Positions 57,660-64,000 of a stretch of 64,000 nt of DNA are shown in pieces. The translations under genes were made by a program, and so were the position numbers. The stretch is taken from NCBI GenBank assembly GCA_016840285.1, contig JAEOSR010000032.1:19083-83082 (forward strand). Reading direction: 5' to 3'. The notes under the pieces were generated by a model. The model was given only the letters and a program-made list of their open reading frames with translations, was not told the origin of the DNA and did not search any database. Numbering within the stretch: the stretch's first letter is position 1; each line of letters opens with the position of its first letter. The DNA is from Candidatus Hodarchaeota archaeon (GTDB lineage Archaea > Asgardarchaeota > Heimdallarchaeia > Hodarchaeales > Hodarchaeaceae).

Positions 57660-57926
57660 ATGTCGTACCCGATCTTTCTACATCCAAAAGCAGATGTTGC
57701 TCTGAAGAAACTAGATAAAAAAACTCAAGTTACAGTCAAAAAGAAGATCAGGGGACTAAGAGATATCCCAAAAAAAGGGGAAAGGTTATTAGGAACGAAT
57801 TTTTGGAAGATACGAGCAGGAAATTATCGAGTAATATATGAGATTGAGACCAAGCCGAATCGAGTACTAATCCTCTATATCGGACATCGCAAACATGTGT
57901 ATGACGAGTTTCAAAGACTATTATAA
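57660..57926 (+). CDS. RelE/ParE-family toxin, pair 2
   Basis: An 88-residue toxin close to the one at 42790 (about ten or more substitutions, more than the antitoxin). LRAGNYRIIYEI becomes IRAGNYRVIYEI and the GHRKHVYDEFQRLL end is unchanged, so the active fold looks intact. Repeat copy 18 starts 31 bases later. Confidence 0.88.
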   Translation: MSYPIFLHPKADVALKKLDKKTQVTVKKKIRGLRDIPKKGERLLGTNFWKIRAGNYRVIYEIETKPNRVLILYIGHRKHVYDEFQRLL

Positions 57927-57956
57927 TTGATTGATCACAACTCTCCATGAAACATT

Positions 57957-57984
57957 CGACTCCGTAAGCCATCTGACGAAAGAT
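57957..57984 (+). repeat. Dispersed repeat copy 18 (centre only)
   Basis: Contains CGACTCCGTAAGCC and ATCTGACGAAAGATG, the centre of the repeat. Short remnant directly ahead of full copy 19. Confidence 0.55.
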
Positions 57985-58024
57985 GAACGATTAGAATAAT
58001 CACTCTAATAAAGACATTCAATAT

Positions 58025-58171
58025 CCGAAAATAAAAATGAAGCGTACAGACATCAGACCGGATGCTCTGAAATTGAAGCTCGTGACTCCTTAAGCCAACT
58101 GACGATAGATTTTTTAGAAAAAATCTCACTTTCCACAATTTTTGAGAAATTAGCCCTTGTGCGATTAGTGG
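58025..58171 (+). repeat. Dispersed repeat copy 19 (full length)
   Basis: CCGAAAATAAAAATGAAGCG, TACAGACATCAGACCGGATG, CTCTGAAATTGAAGCTCGTG, ACTCCTTAAGCCAACTGACG, the hairpin GATTTTTTAGAAAAAATC, CTTTCCACAATTTTTGAGAA and TTAGCCCTTGTGCGATTAGT. The stop of the minus-strand DUF433 gene lies three bases after its right end. Confidence 0.88.
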
Positions 58172-58173
58172 AA

Positions 58174-59079
58174 CTAATTTTGAGGCGAATCCTCAAGAGT
58201 TATTTTATCTCGAATCAGCTGTAACAGGTTAATTATGGTATTTAGTTGAGGGACATCCAATTGATATTCACCCCTGACAGTTTCTAGAAATACGGATCTG
58301 AGGTCAGATCCAGATCGGAGAAGAATATTGGGAGTCAAATTGATAGGTAAAGTGGAGAGGATATCATTTAGTTCAGTTTTCTTCTGCTGTACTTCAAGGT
58401 CAGCCTGTAACTCCTTAACCAGTTCAAGCCCAGCATTATCTTGGAGCGAGTGAAACCGTTGGTGGGCTTCTTCAAGATAGAAGCTTGCCTGGACAAGATT
58501 ACTCCCCTGTGGAGTCGTGTTATTCAATAATACCTTAGCAAGGTTCAGTTGAGACATTGCGAGAGAAAGATTGATTTTGTCTCTTTCCTTTTCTAATTTA
58601 TTCCGTTGAACTTCCAACAATTGTCGTTCAGTTTCTAATGCACGAATCCGACGTTCCATTGTGCGTGTATATGAATCAGCAAAATCATTGTACGAAAATT
58701 CCTTAGATATTCGAATAGCCAAGGAGGAACATTCTTGCAGTTGCAGCTTGAGATGATCTCTTTCTTTTTGTAGTTTATTCCGTTGAACTTCATGTAATTG
58801 CCGTTCTGTTTCTAACTCACGGATCCTCTGTTCCATAGTCCGAGTGTAAGCATTTTCAAACTCTGAAAATTTAGAGAGGCTAGAAATAGCAACATTCAGA
58901 CAAGCCTCAATGTCCTCAACTGTGATCAAGTGAGAATTCTCTTCAATAATATCATCAAATGATTTCCCTTTGGCTAGTAACTGGAGGATTCTGGCTACCA
59001 AGATACGAGTACCTCGAATATATGGCTGGCCACCAAAGAACTTCGGATCAGTAGTTATACGATCTCGTGACATTTTCAT
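58174..59079 (-). CDS. DUF433 protein carrying two copies of the PAN coiled coil
   Basis: A 301-residue chimera. Residues 6-65 are a DUF433 domain (ITTDPKFFGGQPYIRGTRI, then ILQLLAKGKSFDDIIEENS), known from antitoxins paired with PIN-type toxins. Residues 73-115 and 131-173 are two tandem copies of the N-terminal coiled coil of PAN; the second matches PAN residues 14-45 over 32 residues without a change, and the DNA is almost the same (a 37-base identical run near 58626-58662 and 11490-11526). A helical C-terminal part follows, with no AAA+ domain. It may join, block or feed the proteasome ATPase. Single gene between repeat copies 19 and 20; no toxin beside it. Confidence 0.85.
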   Translation of the reverse strand: MKMSRDRITTDPKFFGGQPYIRGTRILVARILQLLAKGKSFDDIIEENSHLITVEDIEACLNVAISSLSKFSEFENAYTRTMEQRIRELETERQLHEVQRNKLQKERDHLKLQLQECSSLAIRISKEFSYNDFADSYTRTMERRIRALETERQLLEVQRNKLEKERDKINLSLAMSQLNLAKVLLNNTTPQGSNLVQASFYLEEAHQRFHSLQDNAGLELVKELQADLEVQQKKTELNDILSTLPINLTPNILLRSGSDLRSVFLETVRGEYQLDVPQLNTIINLLQLIRDKITLEDSPQN

Positions 59080-59167
59080 TCCCCTTCAAATCAATCACGA
59101 GTTTGTTACAACTTATTGATATTATAAAGACTTAGTTTGAGAAGGATCAACTTTCATTTCAATTTTT

Positions 59168-59225
59168 CCGAAAATGAACAAAAAGTGAACAGACATCAGA
59201 CCGAATGCCCGCTACTTGAAGTACG
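59168..59225 (+). repeat. Dispersed repeat copy 20 (left part)
   Basis: CCGAAAATGAACAAAAAGTG, AACAGACATCAGACCGAATG and CCCGCTACTTGAAG, then it stops abruptly at a fragment of a Cys-rich gene. Confidence 0.75.
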
Positions 59226-59283
59226 TAACAAATAACACAAATTTTGAGTAGATATTCGTCCCCTACCATTGTTAGCTCCACAA
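59226..59283 (-). pseudogene. Truncated copy of the small Cys-rich gene
   Basis: On the minus strand an ATG (about 59273) begins MVGDEYLLKICVIC, nearly the same as MTDEEYLLKICIVC of the gene at 38110. After about 14 residues the frame runs into repeat copy 20. A clear case of a gene cut at a repeat edge. Confidence 0.6.
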
Positions 59284-59303
59284 TCCTACTTACTATGTTC
59301 TTC

Positions 59304-59405
59304 TGAAAATAAACAAAAAGCGTACAGACACCAGACCGATGCTCGTGTACTTGAAGCTCCTGACTCCTTAAGCCAACTGACGATAGGAACATCTCAATTT
59401 CCACA
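59304..59405 (+). repeat. Dispersed repeat copy 21
   Basis: CTGAAAATAAACAAAAAGCG, TACAGACACCAGACCGATGC, TCGTGTACTTGAAGCTCCTG, ACTCCTTAAGCCAACTGACG and ATAGGAACATCTCAATTTCC. The right third is absent. Confidence 0.85.
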
Positions 59406-59454
59406 TGGAATGAACCTTCTCGAGAGAGATGACTGTAACTTACGAAGGTTCATG

Positions 59455-60048
59455 TTATAACGAGATAGAGACGATAGTTTCTTCTGAAATATGATCTTTT
59501 ATTACCACTACGGGGCCTGCTTCGAGATAGATTGTTAAGATCGGGATTCCTTCCTGGGTTTCCACATTTAAGCGGTCTAGATTTTGAATTTTCAAGAACT
59601 CCGTCGCACTGAAAATTATTTCGGTTAGGGAAGGTGTCTCTTCATCTAGGAATTGATATCCCTCTGAATAGGGGGTGGATAAATAGTAGTTCTTGGATAG
59701 ATACTCCTTCGGTACAGTCTTGAATACGTTCTCTAGACTGTACTTCAATAACCCTACTTGATCTTCAGTCCAGATCCGCGTACTTTTTTCGGTCGAAGCT
59801 TCAGGGCTCAATCTGTCTCTTATAGTAGACTGATTTTGAGTATCACTTATTTTAATTGGGAACTCCGACAAAGGGGTATCGCAATACGGACATTGATAGC
59901 GTCTTACATTGATTATTTCTTCCACACACTTCTCACAATAGAACTGGGCGCATCCAGGACATTGGACATGTCTTCTGAGGTCAGGATGACTCGTTTCACA
60001 GAGTCTGCAGTAGTATTTTCCCACGAAATTTACTTCCATTCTAATCAA
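59455..60048 (-). CDS. RING-like zinc-binding protein, copy 4
   Basis: A 197-residue protein with the zinc part at the N-terminus: CRLC, CPGC, CEKC and CPYC (about 13-58), C-x2-C-x11-C-x2-C-x4-C-x2-C-x13-C-x2-C, as in RING domains. The remaining 140 residues have no known domain; the end (FLKIQNLDRLNVETQEGIPILTIYLEAGPVVVIKDH) is beta-rich and may bind a partner. Gene order differs from the other RING-like proteins, where the zinc part is last. Confidence 0.65.
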   Translation of the reverse strand: MIRMEVNFVGKYYCRLCETSHPDLRRHVQCPGCAQFYCEKCVEEIINVRRYQCPYCDTPLSEFPIKISDTQNQSTIRDRLSPEASTEKSTRIWTEDQVGLLKYSLENVFKTVPKEYLSKNYYLSTPYSEGYQFLDEETPSLTEIIFSATEFLKIQNLDRLNVETQEGIPILTIYLEAGPVVVIKDHISEETIVSISL

Positions 60049-60172
60049 GACTTGATATCAAGTATTTAAAGAAATCCCCTTGTTATTTACGTCTGGATGG
60101 AAACTAAATTGGATATTAATTGGGAGGTTTTCACGAGAATATGCTGGTATTTTTAGAGGATTAAAGACATTA

Positions 60173-60610
60173 GATTGATTTCTTATATCCCTTAAAAACG
60201 TAGTAATAAAACCAAGAAAATCTATCGAGATTATTGAAGAAGAAGATGCTTGGGAGTTTAGAACCTTTCCTCAGGAATATTCAGTGAGGGAAACATTCCA
60301 CCACACAGTCCAAGCAATTTATGAAGATGCAGGCCGATGGTTTATGGACGAGGTCAGAAAATATGTATCAATAGGTATCCCCTCAGAAGATTTGACCAGT
60401 GCTATAAGTCGTATGATAAATGCTTTTGAAAAATTCAATGATAAGGAGCTTAGTAGTGAATTGACATTCCAATGGGGAGAAAAAACAACAATTGCAAAAG
60501 CAATTCAACAGAATCTATTCCACGCTGCGGGGCATTTCAGTCAGCTGCGGAATTGGACAGGAATATCCAAACGAAGGCAAGGGAAAGGGACACGGGAGGA
60601 TATTGTTTGA
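60173..60610 (+). CDS. Unknown protein, start uncertain or 5'-truncated
   Basis: A frame open from a TGA near 60172 to 60610, with no ATG in the first part; a GTG at 60284 would give 108 residues (ETFHHTVQAIYEDAGRWFMDEVRKYVSIG...). Upstream residues (IIEEEDAWEFRTFPQEYS) look coding, so the gene may have lost its start or use a rare one. Mostly helical. No family recognised. Repeat copy 22 begins at its stop codon region. Confidence 0.45.
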
Positions 60611-60706
60611 AAATCAAATTTATTTCCAAAAAAAGCGTACAGACAGCAAACCGAATGCTCGTAAATTGAAGCTACTGACTCCTTAAGCCAACTGACGAAA
60701 GCGCTC
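60606..60706 (+). repeat. Dispersed repeat copy 22
   Basis: TTGAAAATCAAATTTATTTC, AAAAAAAGCGTACAGACAGC, AAACCGAATGCTCGTAAATT, GAAGCTACTGACTCCTTAAG and CCAACTGACGAAAGCGCTCC. The right third is missing. It lies between the preceding helical protein and the minus-strand surface protein. Confidence 0.8.
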
Positions 60707-60713
60707 CTGAATA

Positions 60714-61886
60714 TTAACGTTGTTTCCTCACGAATGGGATCGCTGCAACAGTTATTGTAATAATAACCAAATAAAAGCTGAACCCAGGAATAGGTGACTT
60801 GCTAGGTGCTCTATACAATAACCACGTTGTAGCATTAGCAGAGTATCCTAAGGTGTCAACAATTTCAAAGGTCCAAGAAGTGTTTTCAGGAGTAGGTGTT
60901 ATCGAAAAATTCCATTCTGTTCTTAACACGTCATTTGTTTCATATAGAGACCCATTACTATAGAGGTTGTAATGGTCAAAATGGTTATCGGTTCCCTGAA
61001 AAATGATCTCAAGAGGATCAAGAGAATTGACAATTTGTCCTGGAGGAGCGGAAATATCAGGGAATCCATCATCGATAAGCTCCGCTAAATCGTCAATTTG
61101 TCGGGTATGTTCATAGTAGAAATCATCAATTTTACTAGATTGGACAGCTCCCTTAACATAAAGACCACTCGTCTTCTCATATTCAAAACTGCTACTATAT
61201 TCCGTGTACCCTTCAGGGATGCTATTACGTTCAAGAACCCAGGTTTCGTAACCTTGGCGTGTATTCTCTCCACTTACTGTAAAATTCTCATCGACAATAT
61301 CACCAATTTCCCAGTTGGTGGCATTAACATCGAAAATATTGGTGAGACTACCTACATTCCCAAAACTAGATGCAGAGTCCCAGGTGTAACTATATACTTG
61401 AGTACTATCATAAAACGCGAGAAGTATTACATGAGTTGCCCCATACGGATTTTGGGCTAGCACGCGCTCGCCAGTGTGTTTGTTGACATTCCGAGTGAGA
61501 CTAAACGATAACGTTGAAGAATTATCATCAGCAAGTACGTAATAGTCCTCATCCAGAAATTTTAAGCCATAATGGGTCGGACTGTAGATTACAGAAGCTC
61601 GCTTTTGATAAGCATCATTAATTAAAAAAGTGCAATCTTTCTCAAATTTCACAATAGAACTCGAAAGAGAAGTAACTACGATTTCTTCAGTGATACTGTA
61701 ATCCATGACCCATTCAATACCATTGGGGTCACTAGCCGCCTCACTAAGCCAAAATGTATTTTCTTGAAATGCCATAGTCCCATCAGGGATGAGAAATAAA
61801 GCAGAACTGGCACCAATTGTTAATGGGCGGAAAGATAGAACGGAAAACATGAATAAACAACATAATACGATTTTTCTTACCCTCAC
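60714..61886 (-). CDS. Secreted, C-terminally anchored surface protein
   Basis: A 390-residue protein. It has an N-terminal signal (IVLCCLFMFSVLSFRPLTIGAS), a large extracellular part rich in aromatic and Asn/Ser residues, a last Ig-like or fibronectin-like segment (PLEIIFQGTDNHFDHYNLYSNGSLYETNDVLRTEWNFSITPTPENTSWTFEIVDTLGYSAN), then a C-terminal anchor (FSFYLVIITITVAAIPFV) with RKQR. This architecture is common in Asgard cell-surface proteins. The function is unknown. The next 160 bases hold repeat copy 23. Confidence 0.6.
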   Translation of the reverse strand: MRVRKIVLCCLFMFSVLSFRPLTIGASSALFLIPDGTMAFQENTFWLSEAASDPNGIEWVMDYSITEEIVVTSLSSSIVKFEKDCTFLINDAYQKRASVIYSPTHYGLKFLDEDYYVLADDNSSTLSFSLTRNVNKHTGERVLAQNPYGATHVILLAFYDSTQVYSYTWDSASSFGNVGSLTNIFDVNATNWEIGDIVDENFTVSGENTRQGYETWVLERNSIPEGYTEYSSSFEYEKTSGLYVKGAVQSSKIDDFYYEHTRQIDDLAELIDDGFPDISAPPGQIVNSLDPLEIIFQGTDNHFDHYNLYSNGSLYETNDVLRTEWNFSITPTPENTSWTFEIVDTLGYSANATTWLLYRAPSKSPIPGFSFYLVIITITVAAIPFVRKQR

Positions 61887-62013
61887 ACATCGTACCTCCT
61901 GCGAAAAATGAGTGGGATTGTCTAGAATATGAGAGCGTTCCTCATAAAAAGCTTTTGCTCGTCCTATTTTCGGATTGAAAAAGAGAAGATACAGGATTTC
62001 ACATGTTTATTTC

Positions 62014-62118
62014 TCCTGTAAATAGAAAACAGCGGACAAACACCAGACCGCAGGCTCGTAAATTGAAGCTACTGACTCCTTAAGCCAACTGACGATAGGA
62101 ACATCTCAATTTCCACAA
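62014..62118 (+). repeat. Dispersed repeat copy 23
   Basis: CCTGTAAATAGAAAACAGCG, GACAAACACCAGACCGCAGG, CTCGTAAATTGAAGCTACTG, ACTCCTTAAGCCAACTGACG and ATAGGAACATCTCAATTTCC. The left end matches copy 1 best. It separates two surface-protein genes. Confidence 0.85.
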
Positions 62119-62169
62119 AAGTAACTGTTGTCACTCCGAAACACCAAAACGGTTTCATTTTCTTGAAAA

Positions 62170-63270
62170 TTAATTTAACCTCTCCTTTTTATCTCTCTTA
62201 AAGCGTTTGTAAATCAGTATCACCACAAAAATTTCACAAATAATGCCGAGGCAAAACATTGAGGTCGATATGAGAAAAGCCTCTTGGGGGAAAGAGATCG
62301 CCACAAACGGTGTGAATAAAAAGCCAGAAAGGTATTGTCCATTCCCGATGAAAAAATACCTGAAAATAGAGTGATTTCGAATTAAGGCCATCGATAATTC
62401 GTGTTTGTAATCGGAATAAAGAAGTGGATCAACTTCATCAAACATCTTCCGGAAATTCCCTTTAATTCTATTTATCAGAGATCCATTAACTTTTGAGATC
62501 TGTTTCACACTATCCTCCCTAAATGGATATGATTCCCATAATTGACCATGTTCATCAAAACAAATATTCCAAATGTCTACTGAAACTTCAAAGCTTCGAA
62601 TTCGCTCATAATTTTCTACTGAATAGACAGTAACGTTAGATTTAGTACCAATCTCATCAGAATTGACATCATTAGTATTTAAATCCCACTGTTCTAACAC
62701 CCATAAAGAATCATTCCAATAGGCCAAATCCTTACGCCAAAATAATCTTGTAGCAGAGTGAAAGTCTTCAAGGATAGGAAGAGAATAATTCGTAAGCTGA
62801 AAATCAGTCAAATCAAAACTGTAGATAAATTGTAAGTTTGATCGAGACGCATTACGCCATTCTAGGAACCAGAAATGAGTGCCATTGCCCGTAAATTCAG
62901 AAATGGAAATGGAAAGAAGATCAATGGGTGTTGGCCACATTGAGTAATTTACTAATTTTTGATAATCTCGATCAAAATCAAATCTGAATAAGTGATGAGA
63001 ATAATTCCAATCTGACCAATAAATGCCATAATTATAATAGGATGAATTGACAAAGAATCCACTAGGATCCTCTAATTCAATCGTGATTGTGTCAGGGGAA
63101 GAATTGACAGGAGAACTAATGACTGTTGTCAGTTCTTTTTTTATCTCATACTGTGAGGGGCTGAATTCCTTCAGGACAAGTGTAAGTCCAACTTGGCTAG
63201 ATATAAGGAGAATAATTCCAAACGAAGCCACTAAGAATAGTAGCTGTTTTGATTTCACCCAACTCACCAT
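62170..63270 (-). CDS. Membrane protein with large extracellular domain
   Basis: A 366-residue protein. One N-terminal hydrophobic helix (LLFLVASFGIILLISSQVGLTLVL, uncleaved anchor or signal), an extracellular part of about 290 residues that reads like a beta-propeller or jelly roll (repeats of FDLTDFQ, SLWVLEQWDLN, and Trp-rich strands such as GIYWSDWNYSHHLFRFDF), and a C-terminal helix (FLISTSMFCLGIICEIFVVILIYKRF) with a basic end. No known enzyme motif. Confidence 0.6.
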   Translation of the reverse strand: MVSWVKSKQLLFLVASFGIILLISSQVGLTLVLKEFSPSQYEIKKELTTVISSPVNSSPDTITIELEDPSGFFVNSSYYNYGIYWSDWNYSHHLFRFDFDRDYQKLVNYSMWPTPIDLLSISISEFTGNGTHFWFLEWRNASRSNLQFIYSFDLTDFQLTNYSLPILEDFHSATRLFWRKDLAYWNDSLWVLEQWDLNTNDVNSDEIGTKSNVTVYSVENYERIRSFEVSVDIWNICFDEHGQLWESYPFREDSVKQISKVNGSLINRIKGNFRKMFDEVDPLLYSDYKHELSMALIRNHSIFRYFFIGNGQYLSGFLFTPFVAISFPQEAFLISTSMFCLGIICEIFVVILIYKRFKRDKKERLN

Positions 63271-63349
63271 TCAACTTCTACAGAATTTACTAGTTTTTAT
63301 AGCTATCACTTTTCATCAGAGTGACCTCATCCTCCAGAAATGAGTTGTA

Positions 63350-63474
63350 GGATACAGACATCAGATCATTCATACTCTCCCATTAAAGCTGCTGATTCTT
63401 TAAGCTACCTGACGAAAGAACCATCTCAATTTCCATAATTACTGGGAGAAATTAGCCCTGGTGCGATTAGTGGC
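63350..63474 (+). repeat. Dispersed repeat copy 24 (full length)
   Basis: GATACAGACATCAGATCATT, CATACTCTCCCATTAAAGCT, GCTGATTCTTTAAGCTACCT, GACGAAAGAACCATCTCAAT, TTCCATAATTACTGGGAGAA and ATTAGCCCTGGTGCGATTAG then TGG. The stop of the following minus-strand gene is four bases after its right end. Last copy in the window. Confidence 0.85.
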
Positions 63475-63478
63475 CTTG

Positions 63479-64000
63479 CTATAGCGTGCGTTTTGATAGA
63501 TCCTTTATCAAATGACGATCTTTTCGACCTAGCTTAAAGTATTTCCATATACCCCTGAAAAAGCAATCTAAACAATAGCAACACTCAGAAATATCACTAT
63601 AGATATTATATTCATTTTCATTAAACACTTTTTTACACGTTTCACAGAAATCTTCGTCTTGTGGGCCTCGTAAAACAGTATGCCGATTACTGTAATCTTT
63701 GCCCATAAATTTCCGGAGGATTCTTACAATTCTAATTTCCTGTTGGGTAATATCAGCGTTTAAATATTCCAATGGAAGGGTTTCGTTAGTTCTGTTCATC
63801 TCCTCAATATAGTTTCCAAATTGTTTTAAATCAATTTTAATACTCTTTATCTTATCAGAAACATCAGACTTTGCAAATTGGGCGTCCCTCAAAGAATGGC
63901 CATAATGTTGAGGGAGACCGTTTATACTGTCATTTATGTGATTAATTCTAGTCTGTGCAAGTAATTTAAGATTTCTAAGCGTAGGATTAGGTTCAGGAAT
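63479..64000 (-). CDS. Zinc-binding protein, partial, runs off the window edge
   Basis: The frame has no stop up to base 64000: upstream of the possible TTG start at 63892 it goes on as coding-like sequence (NLKLLAQTRINHINDSINGLPQHYGHSL), so the true start lies beyond the window. The C-terminal part has DEDFCETCKKVFNENEYNIYSDISECCYCLDCFFRGIW, with CxxC, CCxC and C pairs fitting two zinc sites of a RING- or ZZ-like type, then a basic tail. It is the fifth RING-like/zinc protein in the accessory half. Its 3' end abuts repeat copy 24. Confidence 0.6.
   Translation of the reverse strand: MPEPNPTLRNLKLLAQTRINHINDSINGLPQHYGHSLRDAQFAKSDVSDKIKSIKIDLKQFGNYIEEMNRTNETLPLEYLNADITQQEIRIVRILRKFMGKDYSNRHTVLRGPQDEDFCETCKKVFNENEYNIYSDISECCYCLDCFFRGIWKYFKLGRKDRHLIKDLSKRTL

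Noticed and set aside
42173..63474. Canonical integron with attC sites
   Set aside because: The layout is similar, but the repeat lacks the GTTRRRY/RYYYAAC core sites, and no tyrosine integrase of the IntI type is in the window. I keep only the structural comparison.
42173..63474. CRISPR array
   Set aside because: The repeats are long, imperfect and kilobases apart with genes between; no spacers and no cas genes.
31442..63474. Ordinary miniature inverted-repeat transposon
   Set aside because: Not fully excluded, but all copies share one orientation, no target-site duplication is evident, and gene ends coincide with the repeat; terminal inversion is only about six bases (CACCAG/CTGGTG).

Overview
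The window reads as chromosomal DNA of an Asgard (Promethearchaeota) archaeon, probably of the Heimdallarchaeia type. Evidence: archaeal-type ribosomal proteins (eS1, eL32, eL19, uL18, uS5, uL30, uL15, uS8, uL6), Rpo11, MBF1, the proteasome ATPase PAN, HerA-NurA and intron-bearing tRNA genes, together with eukaryote-like items typical of Asgards: a gelsolin-like domain protein, a Rag/Gtr-type small GTPase and several RING-like zinc proteins. Base composition is AT-rich throughout. The lineage is an inference from gene content only. LEFT HALF (1-31 kb), mostly core genome: eS1; a HerA-NurA DNA-end-processing pair; a six-gene ribosomal operon (eL32 to uL15) followed by tRNA-Val and an intron-bearing tRNA-Ser; a SPOUT-like RNA methyltransferase overlapping a C5 DNA methyltransferase; Rpo11 and an RNase III-family protein; PAN; MBF1; uS8-uL6; tRNA-Met with two introns and tRNA-Asn with one; a large HExxH protein; a second HerA/VirB4-like ATPase; an LLM flavin oxidoreductase; a cyclase-family hydrolase; a prolyl oligopeptidase; a SatD/DUF3307-like pair behind a tandem operator array; a VAT1-like reductase; and an ACT protein. 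RIGHT HALF (31-64 kb), accessory: genes, gene pairs and gene debris lie between copies of one dispersed repeat of up to about 150 bp. I count about 25 full or partial copies from 31.4 to 63.5 kb, all in the same orientation, although the genes run both ways. The payload is rich in toxin-antitoxin modules (two near-identical RHH/RelE pairs, three VapBC-like pairs, one AbiEi/AbiEii pair), RING-like and zinc-ribbon proteins, membrane-anchored secreted proteins, a TPR-nitrilase fusion and truncated remnants. Several genes end inside or exactly at a repeat, so the repeat marks module boundaries. This looks like a cassette-type platform that is neither a canonical integron nor a CRISPR array. THREE THINGS STAND OUT besides the array. 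(1) A DUF433-type antitoxin-like protein (58.2-59.1 kb) carries two tandem copies of the N-terminal coiled coil of PAN, the second identical to PAN over 32 consecutive residues and nearly identical in DNA. (2) Fragments of 23S rRNA containing the sarcin-ricin loop sit directly beside two toxin-antitoxin modules; in one the loop is unchanged while the stem has been rewritten with pairing kept. (3) A family of three 515-residue proteins of unknown function occurs across both halves, two of them with a conserved 3' flank. No integrase, complete transposase, CRISPR array or replication origin was seen.
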